From the NCBI RefSeq assembly GCF_900108335.1, contig NZ_FNVT01000006.1:62001-126000 (forward strand): a stretch of DNA of 64,000 nucleotides, written 5' to 3'. Shown one piece after another: positions 1 to 7,299 of this stretch. A program made the position numbers and the translations under genes. The notes under the pieces were generated by a model, which was given only the letters and a program-made list of their open reading frames with translations, had not been told where the DNA came from and made no database searches. Each line of letters starts with the position of its first letter. Position 1 is the stretch's first letter. This stretch comes from Nonomuraea solani (GTDB lineage Bacteria; Actinomycetota; Actinomycetes; Streptosporangiales; Streptosporangiaceae).

Positions 1-1364
1 GGCTGACCCCGTTCTACACCTCGCCGATGGCCGACGGCGGCTATGACGTGGCCGACTACCGCGACGTCGACCCGTTGTTCGGCTCGCTCGCCGACTTCGA
101 GGCGCTGGTCGCCGACGCGCACGAGCACGAGTTGCGGGTGATCGTGGACATCGTGCCCAACCACAGCTCGTCCGCGCACGCCTGGTTCCAGGAGGCGCTG
201 CGGGGCGAGGGGCGTGACCGCTACCTCTTCCGCGACACGATCAACAACTGGCAGTCCACGTTCGGCGGCTCCGCCTGGACGCGGGTCGAGGACGGCCAGT
301 ACTACCTGCACCTGTTCGCGCCCGGCCAGCCCGACTTCAACTGGCGCAACCCCGAGGTGCACGCGGAGTTCCTGGACGTCCTGCGGTTCTGGCTGGACCG
401 TGGCGTCGACGGGTTCCGCATCGACGTGGCCATGGGCCTGTACAAGGCGGAGGGCCTGCCCAACGTCGGCGACCAGTCGTTCAAGGCGGTCTCGCCGGTG
501 TGGGGGCAGCCCGAGGTGCACGACGTCTTCCGCGACTGGCGCCGGGTGCTGAACGACTATCCGGGCGAGCGGATGGCCGTGGGCGAGGTGTGGACCGACA
601 GCCCCGAGGACCTGGCCCTCTACGTACGGCCGGACGAACTGCACCAGAGCTTCAACTTCGCCTGGCTGCAGGCGCCGTGGTCGGCGGCGGCGTTCAAGAA
701 GGTGATCGACGACACCATGTCCACGGTGCCGTACGCGACGTGGGTGCTGTCCAACCACGACGTCGTACGCCACCGCACCCGCTACGGCGCCGACGACCTC
801 GGCACGGGCCTGGCGCGGGCCAGGGCGGCGCTGCTGGCGATGCTGGCCCTGCCCGGCTCCGCCTACCTCTACCAGGGCGAGGAGCTGGGGCTGCCCGAGG
901 TGACCGACCTGCCGGACGCGGCCAGGCAGGACCCGGTCTTCTTCCAGTCGAAGGGCGAGCTGCCCGGCCGGGACGGGTGCCGGGTGCCGATCCCGTGGAC
1001 GGTGGACACGCCCTCCCACGGCTTCTCCCCCGGCGGCGTGGAGCCGTGGCTGCCACAGCCGGAGACGTTCGCGGAGCTGAGCGTCGAGAAGCAGGAGGGC
1101 GACGCCGACTCGACGCTGGAGTTCTACCGCCGGGCCCTGGCCTGCCGCCGTGACCTGGCCAGATCGATTCCTTATACCTTGGAGTGGCTGAAGTCTCCCG
1201 AGGGTGCGCTTTTCTTCACCCGCGGCCCGCTGATCTGCGCCATCAACTGCGGCACCCGCCCGGTACGCCTGCCACGGCACGAAGAGGTGCTGCTGTCGAG
1301 CGGACCGCTCAAGCGGGGCCTGCTGCCGCCCGACACGGCGGTGTGGCTGCGCCGCGCGTCATGA
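1..1364 (+). CDS. GH13 alpha-glucosidase/alpha-amylase family protein (5' truncated)
   Basis: The reading frame is already open at base 3, so the N-terminus lies outside the window. The four GH13 signature blocks appear in order: DIVPNH at 147-164, GFRIDVA with the Asp nucleophile at 411-431, VGEVW with the catalytic Glu at 579-593, and LSNHD at 747-761. Family knowledge assigns these to retaining hydrolysis of alpha-1,4 or alpha-1,6 glucosides. The block spacing resembles cytoplasmic oligo-glucosidases rather than secreted amylases, but the signal-peptide region cannot be seen. The last codons overlap the end of the convergent MFS gene by 6 bases. Exact substrate is unknown. Confidence 0.9.
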   Translation, partial: LTPFYTSPMADGGYDVADYRDVDPLFGSLADFEALVADAHEHELRVIVDIVPNHSSSAHAWFQEALRGEGRDRYLFRDTINNWQSTFGGSAWTRVEDGQYYLHLFAPGQPDFNWRNPEVHAEFLDVLRFWLDRGVDGFRIDVAMGLYKAEGLPNVGDQSFKAVSPVWGQPEVHDVFRDWRRVLNDYPGERMAVGEVWTDSPEDLALYVRPDELHQSFNFAWLQAPWSAAAFKKVIDDTMSTVPYATWVLSNHDVVRHRTRYGADDLGTGLARARAALLAMLALPGSAYLYQGEELGLPEVTDLPDAARQDPVFFQSKGELPGRDGCRVPIPWTVDTPSHGFSPGGVEPWLPQPETFAELSVEKQEGDADSTLEFYRRALACRRDLARSIPYTLEWLKSPEGALFFTRGPLICAINCGTRPVRLPRHEEVLLSSGPLKRGLLPPDTAVWLRRAS

Positions 1365-2522
1365 GTGTTGTGACCGCTCGCCGCGGAAGGGGATGACCGG
1401 CAGCGAGAGCAGCGCGCAGGCCAGCCCCGCGACGAAGCCCGCCCCGTACCCGGAGTGCTCGATCAGCACTCCGGCCAGGGGCGTGATGAGCAGGGAGACG
1501 GAGTTCTGGACGGTGTTGTGGGTGCCGAGCACCCGGCCCGCCCAGCCGGGCCCGGCCAGTTCGCCGGCGGCGAGGTAGGCGAGCCCGTTGCCGGCCACGG
1601 TCATCACCGCGGCCAGCGCCAGCATGACCGGCCCGAAGCCGGTGCGGGCCAGGGTGGCGGCCGCCAGCAGCGCCAGCACGACCAGGTTGGCGAGGGTGAT
1701 CAGCAGCAGCGGCCGCATGCGCAGCCCCGTACGGTCGGACCAGCGACCGGCCGCGATGCGCACCGCGGCCCCGCCGATGGCCGCCACGCCGAACAGTTGC
1801 CCGGCCGCCACGGTGTCCCAGCCGTAGAGCTGGACCAGGCAGTAGACGCCGTACGTGCTGACCACGACCTGCGGCACCACGTGCAGCGCGCTGGTGGCGT
1901 GCACCCGCCAGAGCGTCGGCTGGCGGTACGGCGAGCGCGCGGGCGCGGCGGCCGAATCGGCGATGTCGTGCGGCGGCTCGGCCAGGAACAAGGCGGCCAG
2001 CACGGCGGCCAGCAGGCTCGCGCCGGCGCAGACGAGGAGCACGCCGGGCAGCCCGTAGGCCCGCGCCACGGGCGGCAGCGCGAAGGCGCCGACCGCCATG
2101 CCCAGGGTGAAGGAGACCTGGCGCAGCCCCATGGCGACGCCGCGCTCGGGCGGCTGGAACCAGCGCAGCACGATCCGCCCGCCGCCCACCATGGCCGCCG
2201 AGCCCGCCGCGCCGGCCAGGGCGAGGAGCACCACCACGGCCCACGTCCGCTCGACGAAGGCGACGGCGGCGAACAGCACGGCCGCCAGGCCCACGCCGAG
2301 GCCGAGCACCAGCCGCTCACCGTGCCGGTCGGCCAGCACACCCCAGGCGACGAGAGCGGCCAGAATCCCAAAAGCCGGGGCGTTCCCAATCATTCCGCCC
2401 AGAGCCAGCGAGACATTGAAATGTCGCAAAATTTCGGGCATCACGAGCGGCAGGCCGAACAACCCCAGCGTGACACTGGCATGGGCGTTGACACCCAGCG
2501 CCAGCATCACCCAGCGTTTCAT
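1359..2522 (-). CDS. MFS transporter
   Basis: A 387-residue, strongly hydrophobic protein with about twelve predicted membrane segments. The loop between segments 2 and 3 carries the family-type pattern GVLADRHGERLVLG. This places it in the major facilitator superfamily of cytoplasmic-membrane secondary transporters; substrate and direction cannot be read from the sequence. The ATG at 2522 overlaps the stop of the upstream thioesterase gene (ATGA), so translation is probably coupled and both genes are likely expressed from the operator-bearing promoter near 3.2 kb. Confidence 0.88.
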   Translation of the reverse strand: MKRWVMLALGVNAHASVTLGLFGLPLVMPEILRHFNVSLALGGMIGNAPAFGILAALVAWGVLADRHGERLVLGLGVGLAAVLFAAVAFVERTWAVVVLLALAGAAGSAAMVGGGRIVLRWFQPPERGVAMGLRQVSFTLGMAVGAFALPPVARAYGLPGVLLVCAGASLLAAVLAALFLAEPPHDIADSAAAPARSPYRQPTLWRVHATSALHVVPQVVVSTYGVYCLVQLYGWDTVAAGQLFGVAAIGGAAVRIAAGRWSDRTGLRMRPLLLITLANLVVLALLAAATLARTGFGPVMLALAAVMTVAGNGLAYLAAGELAGPGWAGRVLGTHNTVQNSVSLLITPLAGVLIEHSGYGAGFVAGLACALLSLPVIPFRGERSQHS

Positions 2523-2947
2523 ACCGCGTAGCGCTTGAGGTAGGCCAGCTCCCCTTCGTTCAGCCTGCGCGGAGCGGCCCGCTCGACGTCGTAGGCGGCC
2601 AGCACCGAGGTCGCGGTGACGTAGACGTCCTGGTCGTCGAGGATCTCGTAGCGCAGCGAGAACCGGACCCGGCCGACGTCGGTCACCCAGGACTCGATCC
2701 GCACGGGCTCGGCGCGGAAGCCGAGCGGGCGCCGGTAGTCGACCTCGTGGCGGGTCACCACCAGGCCCTTGAAGGGTTCGTCGCCCGCGTTGTACGGGTC
2801 GATGTGGAACATGCCGAAGCGAGCGTCCTCGAGGTAGTCGAGGAAACGCACGTTGTTCACGTGCCCTTGGGAGTCGACGTCGGCGAATCTCACCGCGCGA
2901 AGATAGACGTGCCGTTCGGCCGGGGTGCTTTCAACCACGTCCGCCAC
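2519..2947 (-). CDS. acyl-CoA thioesterase, 4HBT hotdog family
   Basis: A 142-residue single hotdog-domain protein. The motif DVDSQGHVNNVRFLDYLEDAR near the N-terminus is the YbgC/FadM-type 4-hydroxybenzoyl-CoA thioesterase signature, with Asp in the catalytic position. The expected role is cytoplasmic hydrolysis of acyl-CoA thioesters. The start is a GTG at 2947. It sits between the MFS remnant at 2962-3192 and the intact MFS gene, all on the minus strand, and is probably transcribed from the promoter carrying the 3206-3222 palindrome. That placement suggests it serves the neighbouring beta-oxidation genes; the acyl chain is unknown. Confidence 0.85.
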   Translation of the reverse strand: MADVVESTPAERHVYLRAVRFADVDSQGHVNNVRFLDYLEDARFGMFHIDPYNAGDEPFKGLVVTRHEVDYRRPLGFRAEPVRIESWVTDVGRVRFSLRYEILDDQDVYVTATSVLAAYDVERAAPRRLNEGELAYLKRYAV

Positions 2948-2961
2948 CGTACCCGTACCGG

Positions 2962-3192
2962 TCAGGTGGCCTGGCGCCGGGCCAGGCAGGCCGGCACGGT
3001 GAGGACGGTCGTGGTCAACTGGAAGCCCAGAAGGATCCAGCCCGCGGCCGTGGCATCGGCCCCGGTGTGCCTGGCGATCGCCGGCAGCGCGACGTTGACG
3101 GCGCTGCCGCCGAGCCCGGTCAGCACGCTGGCCAGGCTCACGACCGACAGGGTGCGCCAGGCGTAACCGAGCGAAAGGGACGTCACCGGCAA
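2962..3192 (-). pseudogene. truncated DHA2-type MFS transporter (N-terminal remnant)
   Basis: The 76-residue frame starts at TTG 3192 (AAAGGA 7 bases upstream) and contains only the first two membrane segments of an EmrB/QacA-like transporter, with the typical SAVNVALPAIA stretch after helix 1. Full-length members have about 450-500 residues and 14 helices. The frame then ends in CLARRQAT with no GRLAD-type loop, and the thioesterase gene begins 15 bases later. A deletion has evidently removed the rest. A functional short peptide cannot be excluded but is unlikely. Confidence 0.65.
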
Positions 3193-3205
3193 GGGCCTGT
3201 CCTTT

Positions 3206-3222
3206 CTAGATTTTGATACTAG
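3206..3222. promoter_or_regulatory. predicted TetR operator 1 (shared divergent promoter)
   Basis: The 17-bp sequence CTAGATT-TTG-ATACTAG matches the window consensus CTAGAATnnnATTCTAG at 12 of 14 arm positions. A second overlapping perfect palindrome, ACTAGAATCTAGT, lies at 3218-3230. It sits in the 73-bp gap between the divergent MFS remnant/thioesterase operon and the SDR/MaoC operon, so one bound repressor could control both. Confidence 0.7.
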
Positions 3223-3265
3223 AATCTAGTTCGCATCGTCAGCCGGTCAAGGATCGAGGTGTCGG

Positions 3266-4165
3266 ATGAGCGGGATCGTCGAGGGCCGCGTGGTGATCGT
3301 CACGGGTGCGGCCAGGGGCATCGGGCGGGGCCACGCGCTCGAGTTCGCCAGACAGGGCGCCAAGGTGGTGGTCAACGACCTGGGCGCGGCGGTCGACGGC
3401 ACCGGCTCGTCCGGGGCGGCGGCCGAGGTGGTGGCGGAGATCGAGGCCATGGGCGGCCAGGCCATGGTCAACGGCGAGGACGTCTCCGACTTCGACGGCG
3501 CCGAACGGCTGGTCCAGGCCGCCGTCGATCGTTTCGGCCGGTTGGACGTGCTGGTCAACAACGCGGGCATCCTGCGCGACCGCATGCTCGTCAACATGAC
3601 GGCCGACGAGTGGGACACCGTCATCAAGGTGCACCTGCGTGGCACGTTCGCGCCGCTGCGCCATGCCGCCGCCTACTGGCGGGCCAGGGCCAAGGCGGGC
3701 GAATCGGTAGACGCCCGGATCATCAACACGACCTCGTCCTCCGGCATCTACGGTAACCCCGGGCAGGGCAACTACGGCGCCGCCAAGGCGGGCATCGCGG
3801 GGCTGACGATCATCGCGGCCAAGGAACTGGAGCGCTACGGCGTCACGGTGAACGCCATCGCGCCCGCCGCCCTCACCCGCATGACCGAGAACCTCATCCC
3901 GGCGGGCACGGCCGGCGCCGACCCCGACGACATCGCGCCGCTGGTGGTCTGGCTGTCCAGCGCCGAGGCCCGGGGCATCACCGGCCGGGTGTTCAACGTG
4001 CGGGCGGGCGTGATCAGCGTGGCCGAGGGCTGGCACGCCGGTCCCGGCGTCGACAACGGCGGCCGCTGGGACCCGGCCGAGCTGGGCGGCGTCATCCCGG
4101 CCCTGGTCGACAAGGCCGCCCCCAACGCGATGACCAACGGCCGCATCCCCGGACGGGAGGACTGA
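3266..4165 (+). CDS. SDR oxidoreductase, MFE-2-like (3R)-hydroxyacyl-CoA dehydrogenase
   Basis: A 299-residue short-chain dehydrogenase. The NAD(P)-binding TGAARGIGRG motif is near residue 13, NNAG follows the central strand, and the catalytic pair Tyr170/Lys174 lies in NYGAAKAG with Ser upstream. The opening and the HLRGTFAPLRHAAAYWR region resemble the dehydrogenase domain of peroxisomal multifunctional enzyme 2 and the steroid-side-chain Hsd4A group. The expected reaction is oxidation of a (3R)-hydroxyacyl-CoA to 3-ketoacyl-CoA. The MaoC hydratase gene starts 1 base after its stop, reproducing as two genes the module that eukaryotes fuse. Confidence 0.88.
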   Translation: MSGIVEGRVVIVTGAARGIGRGHALEFARQGAKVVVNDLGAAVDGTGSSGAAAEVVAEIEAMGGQAMVNGEDVSDFDGAERLVQAAVDRFGRLDVLVNNAGILRDRMLVNMTADEWDTVIKVHLRGTFAPLRHAAAYWRARAKAGESVDARIINTTSSSGIYGNPGQGNYGAAKAGIAGLTIIAAKELERYGVTVNAIAPAALTRMTENLIPAGTAGADPDDIAPLVVWLSSAEARGITGRVFNVRAGVISVAEGWHAGPGVDNGGRWDPAELGGVIPALVDKAAPNAMTNGRIPGRED

Positions 4166-4166
4166 C

Positions 4167-4985
4167 ATGCCACTCGACCACTCGCTGGTGGGCGTCGAGG
4201 GCCCGTCGTACGAGCACACGTGGACCTCGAAGGACACCATGCTGTACGCGCTCGGCGTCGGCGCCGGCCTGTCCGAGCTGGAGTTCACGACGGAGAAGGA
4301 GCAGCGGGTGCTGCCCACGTTCGCGGTGCTGGCGGCGCAGGCGCCGGGGCGGCGGCTGGGCGACTTCGACCCGGCCCTGCTGGTCCACGCCGAGCAGGGC
4401 TTCGAGCTGCACCGCGAGCTTCCGGCGGCGGGCGGCGTGCGGACGACCTCGAAGGTGACCGGGATCTACGACAAGGGCTCGGGCGCGCTGGTCACCACCG
4501 AGGCCACGGCCGTGGACCTGCGTACGGGCGAGGTGGTGATCTCCTCCCGCGGCGCGGCGTTCATCAGGGGCGAGGGCGGGTTCGGCGGCGATCGAGGGCC
4601 GCGCGACGAGTGGGCCGCGCCCGACCGCGCGCCCGACCACAAGGTGACCTATCCGACCCGGCCGGAGCAGGCGTTGATCTACCGGCTGTCCGGCGACTAC
4701 AACCCGCTGCACAGCGACCCGGAGTTCGCCGCCAGGGCCGGGTTCGACCGGCCGATCCTGCACGGGCTGTGCACGTACGGGGTGACCGGGCGGGCGCTGC
4801 TGCACACGGTGGCGGAGTCGGATCCGGCGCGGTTCAAGGCGATGTCGGGGCGGTTCACCAGCCCGGTGTTCCCCGGCGAGTCGCTCACCGTGTCGATCTG
4901 GGCGAACGGGACGGACGTGCTGTTCAGGACCGCCAAGGACGACGGGACCGTGGTCATCGACCGGGGGCGGGCGACGATCGGCTGA
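4167..4985 (+). CDS. MaoC-like (R)-specific enoyl-CoA hydratase (hydratase 2)
   Basis: A 272-residue double-hotdog protein. The hydratase-2 signature YRLSGDYNPLHSDPEFA begins at residue 172, with the catalytic Asp177 and His182. The N-terminal hotdog half lacks this motif, as usual in two-domain hydratase-2 enzymes. It should hydrate trans-2-enoyl-CoA to (3R)-hydroxyacyl-CoA, the substrate of the adjacent SDR. One base separates the two genes, so they are translationally coupled. The domain size allows bulky acyl groups, consistent with branched or cyclic substrates, but no substrate can be assigned. Confidence 0.9.
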   Translation: MPLDHSLVGVEGPSYEHTWTSKDTMLYALGVGAGLSELEFTTEKEQRVLPTFAVLAAQAPGRRLGDFDPALLVHAEQGFELHRELPAAGGVRTTSKVTGIYDKGSGALVTTEATAVDLRTGEVVISSRGAAFIRGEGGFGGDRGPRDEWAAPDRAPDHKVTYPTRPEQALIYRLSGDYNPLHSDPEFAARAGFDRPILHGLCTYGVTGRALLHTVAESDPARFKAMSGRFTSPVFPGESLTVSIWANGTDVLFRTAKDDGTVVIDRGRATIG

Positions 4986-5606
4986 TCAACCCTCATCCAG
5001 CACCTGGAGCGGGTCGAGGCGGCGGATCAGCGTCATCGCCGCCTCGGCGACCTCCCTGGCCTCCTCCTCGGTGTCGGAGGTGGCGACCTCGCGGGCGGCC
5101 TCGCCGATGATGCTGGTCAGCGCGGCCACGGTGAACCGGTCGAGCGGGTCGCCGCCGGCGCCGAGGAGCACGGCGTTCTGACGCACCCACTCCCGGCCGC
5201 GCGTGCGGCGGATCAGCTCGAAGCCGGGCGGACCGTCGCCGTCGATGAACAGCCTGACCAGGTCGCGCCGCTCCCAGGCGCCGTCGAGGTAGGCGCGGGC
5301 GCCGGCGATCAGCAGCTCGACCGGGTCGGTCACACCCTCCTTCTTGGCCTTGGCCACGCTGGCGGCGGACGCCTGCTCGTGCGCGGCCTGGTGGTCCTCG
5401 TAGAGGGCGAGGAACAACTCGGTCTTGCCGCCGAAGTGGTGGTAGAGGCTGCCGACGCTGGAGCCGGCGCGGGCGACCACCTCGGAGACGCTGGACTCGG
5501 CGAAGCCGTGCTCGCCGAAGACCTCGCGAGCCGCCTGCAGCATGCTTTTGCGGGTCTGGGCCGTACGGCTCCACTCCCACGAGGACTTGCGTGCCATGAC
5601 GACCAT
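4986..5606 (-). CDS. TetR family transcriptional regulator (proposed master of the 17-bp motif regulon)
   Basis: About 206 residues with an N-terminal TetR helix-turn-helix (AAREVFGEHGFAESSVSEVVARAG followed by SLYHHFGGKTELF) and an all-helical ligand domain. It lies between the MaoC gene (convergent stop, 2 bases away) and the divergent acyl-CoA dehydrogenase gene. Two copies of the 17-bp palindrome occupy the 82-bp intergenic gap, as expected for an autoregulated repressor. ATG 5606 and ATG 5597 are both possible starts; neither has a clear ribosome-binding site. The likely effector is an acyl-CoA, as for FadR/KstR-type TetR proteins; this is inference from context. Confidence 0.88.
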   Translation of the reverse strand: MVVMARKSSWEWSRTAQTRKSMLQAAREVFGEHGFAESSVSEVVARAGSSVGSLYHHFGGKTELFLALYEDHQAAHEQASAASVAKAKKEGVTDPVELLIAGARAYLDGAWERRDLVRLFIDGDGPPGFELIRRTRGREWVRQNAVLLGAGGDPLDRFTVAALTSIIGEAAREVATSDTEEEAREVAEAAMTLIRRLDPLQVLDEG

Positions 5607-5623
5607 CGTAGCGCGACCCGATT

Positions 5624-5640
5624 CTAGAATCAGATTCTGA
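5624..5640. promoter_or_regulatory. predicted TetR operator 2 (TetR side)
   Basis: CTAGAAT-CAG-ATTCTGA matches the consensus at 12 of 14 arm positions. It begins 18 bases upstream of the TetR ATG at 5606. Read on the minus strand, TAGAAT within it could serve as a -10 element, so binding would block TetR transcription directly. A 12-bp perfect palindrome, GATTCTAGAATC, covers 5620-5631. Confidence 0.7.
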
Positions 5641-5651
5641 CGAATGCTATC

Positions 5652-5668
5652 CTAGAGATATATTCTAG
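5652..5668. promoter_or_regulatory. predicted TetR operator 3 (acyl-CoA dehydrogenase side)
   Basis: CTAGAGA-TAT-ATTCTAG matches the consensus at 12 of 14 arm positions and lies 20 bases before the GTG start of the dehydrogenase gene. Its centre is 28 bp from operator 2, which would allow two dimers to bind side by side. Confidence 0.7.
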
Positions 5669-5688
5669 AAACTGCCTGGGAGGCGGCT

Positions 5689-6843
5689 GTGGACTTCTCG
5701 CTCACCCCTGAGGAACGGCAGATCCGCGACACCGTCCGATCCTTCGTCGAGAAGGAGGTCATGCCGCTGGAGGCCGAGGTGCTGCGCAACGAGCGTGAAG
5801 GCCGCCCCGGTCTCGGCCCCGACGTCCTGCGCGACCTCCGCGCCAAGGCCAGGAAGTCCGGCTTCTGGGGCATCAACACCCCCGAGGAGTACGGCGGCGC
5901 GGCGCTCGGCCCGATCATGTCCGCGATCATCGCCATGGAGATGGGCCGGACCTTCGTGCCGTTCACGTTCGGCGGCAGCGCGGACAACATCCTCTACGCG
6001 GGCACCGACGAGCAGAAGCGGCGCTACCTGCTGCCGACCATCGAGGGCGAGCGCCGCTCCTGCTTCGCGATCACCGAGCCGGGCGCGGGCTCCGATGCCC
6101 GCAACATCCGCACCCGCGCCACCCGGGACGGCTCCGAATGGGTCATCAACGGGGAGAAGACGTTCATCACGGGCGGCAGCGAGGCGGACTTCGTCATGGT
6201 GTTCGCCGTGGCCGAGCCCTACGGGGTGACCTGCTTCCTGGTGGACCGGGACATGGGATGGACGTCCGAGCCGATCCCCACGATGGGCGAGTGGGGGCCG
6301 GCCGCGCTGGTGTTCCAGGACGTACGGGTGCCCGAGGAGAACATCCTGGGCGAGCTGGGCAAGGGCTTCGAGCTGGCCATGGAGTGGATCGGCCAGGGCC
6401 GTTACATGATCCCGGCGCGGGCCATCGGGTCGGCCGAGCGCATGCTCCAGATGGCCATCGACTACGCCAAGATCCGCAAGTCCATGGGGCAGGCGATCTC
6501 GGAGTACCAGGCCGTCCAGTGGATGATCGCCGACTCCCAGGTGGAGATCGAGGCGGCCAAGTGGCTGACGCTGTACGCGGCGTGGCAGGTCTCGCGGGGC
6601 ATGGACGCGCGGCACGCCTCCTCGATCGCCAAGCTCAACGGGGCCGTGATGGCGAACCAGGTGGTGGATCGGGTGCTGCAGATCCACGGAGGTATGGGCT
6701 ACACCAAGGAGCTGCCGATCGAGCGCTGGTACCGGGAGCTGCGCCTGCTGCGGATCTTCGAGGGGACCGACGAGATCCAGCGGCGCACCATCGCCCGCAA
6801 TCTGATCAAGGGGCACGCCCGGCTCGGGCTCATCGGGGAGTGA
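5689..6843 (+). CDS. acyl-CoA dehydrogenase
   Basis: A 384-residue FAD-dependent acyl-CoA dehydrogenase of normal length. Visible marks are CFAITEPGAGSD in the middle domain, QIHGGMGYTKE, and FEGTDEIQRRTIARN near the C-terminus, where the Glu is the usual catalytic base position. It should introduce the 2,3-double bond that the MaoC hydratase then hydrates. The start is GTG 5689 with GGGAGGCGG just upstream. It is transcribed divergently from the TetR gene, with two predicted operators between them. It ends at a bidirectional hairpin after a short frame. Confidence 0.93.
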   Translation: MDFSLTPEERQIRDTVRSFVEKEVMPLEAEVLRNEREGRPGLGPDVLRDLRAKARKSGFWGINTPEEYGGAALGPIMSAIIAMEMGRTFVPFTFGGSADNILYAGTDEQKRRYLLPTIEGERRSCFAITEPGAGSDARNIRTRATRDGSEWVINGEKTFITGGSEADFVMVFAVAEPYGVTCFLVDRDMGWTSEPIPTMGEWGPAALVFQDVRVPEENILGELGKGFELAMEWIGQGRYMIPARAIGSAERMLQMAIDYAKIRKSMGQAISEYQAVQWMIADSQVEIEAAKWLTLYAAWQVSRGMDARHASSIAKLNGAVMANQVVDRVLQIHGGMGYTKELPIERWYRELRLLRIFEGTDEIQRRTIARNLIKGHARLGLIGE

Positions 6844-6848
6844 GGCGC

Positions 6849-6935
6849 ATGACGGTCGGGGACCTGTTCAACCCTGGAGATCGCGTCACCGGGTCCCGGG
6901 GCGAGGCTTTGGACGCGCTGGTCGTCCGGCGTTGA
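6849..6935 (+). CDS. short open frame of unknown function
   Basis: A 28-codon frame starts at ATG 6849, six bases after the acyl-CoA dehydrogenase stop, and ends just before a terminator hairpin. The product (MTVGDLFNPGDRVTGSRGEA...) resembles nothing I recognise. It could be a coupled micro-protein, a gene remnant or chance. Confidence 0.2.
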   Translation: MTVGDLFNPGDRVTGSRGEALDALVVRR

Positions 6936-6937
6936 GC

Positions 6938-6971
6938 GCGGCACCCGCGCCTCGGTGCGGGTGCCGCTTTT
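6938..6971. terminator. bidirectional intrinsic terminator
   Basis: A perfect 11-bp stem, GCGGCACCCGC (6938-6948) with GCGGGTGCCGC (6957-6967), closes an 8-base loop and is followed by TTTT. It lies between the convergent acyl-CoA dehydrogenase transcript and the minus-strand DUF35/thiolase/DUF4242 transcript, so it probably ends both. Confidence 0.75.
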
Positions 6972-6981
6972 CGCTTCCCGG

Positions 6982-7233
6982 TTATTCGATCTCGACCGGG
7001 AGCTCGTAGATCTCCGTCGTGGGGTGCCCGGCCTTCTCGTGTACGCGCAGCACCGCCTCCTTGGACGGCCCGGACGACAGGCAGAACACCTTGCCCGAGT
7101 CGGGGTCGAGCCAGGCGCGCTCGAAGTGCACGCCCTCCGCTTCCTCGATCGCCAGGTCGCGCTCATGCGCCGCCCGTAGTTGCTCCTCCGTCGCCCCCAC
7201 GAATCCGCTGTGCACATCCATGAACTTCGGCAT
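6982..7233 (-). CDS. DUF4242 (SCO4226-type nickel-binding) protein
   Basis: An 83-residue protein. It opens MPKFMDVHSGF and contains HFERAWLDPDSGKVFCLSSGP and KEAVLRVHEKAGHP, matching the small ferredoxin-like DUF4242 family whose Streptomyces member SCO4226 binds nickel. Histidines and a cysteine in conserved positions are candidate metal ligands. The cellular role is unknown. It lies 66 bases downstream of the thiolase-fold gene on the same strand and before the terminator, so it may be the last gene of that operon. Confidence 0.8.
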   Translation of the reverse strand: MPKFMDVHSGFVGATEEQLRAAHERDLAIEEAEGVHFERAWLDPDSGKVFCLSSGPSKEAVLRVHEKAGHPTTEIYELPVEIE

Positions 7234-7299
7234 CGCGAATCCCCTCCTCCTGCGTCAGGTATGCCCTCGTCAGGAAAGGCGTTCCATTCCGTTCCATTG

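Noticed and set aside
500..1153. Arg/Gly-rich plus-strand frame inside the GH13 gene
   Set aside because: It is the +2 frame of the glucosidase gene; all catalytic motifs lie in the main frame.
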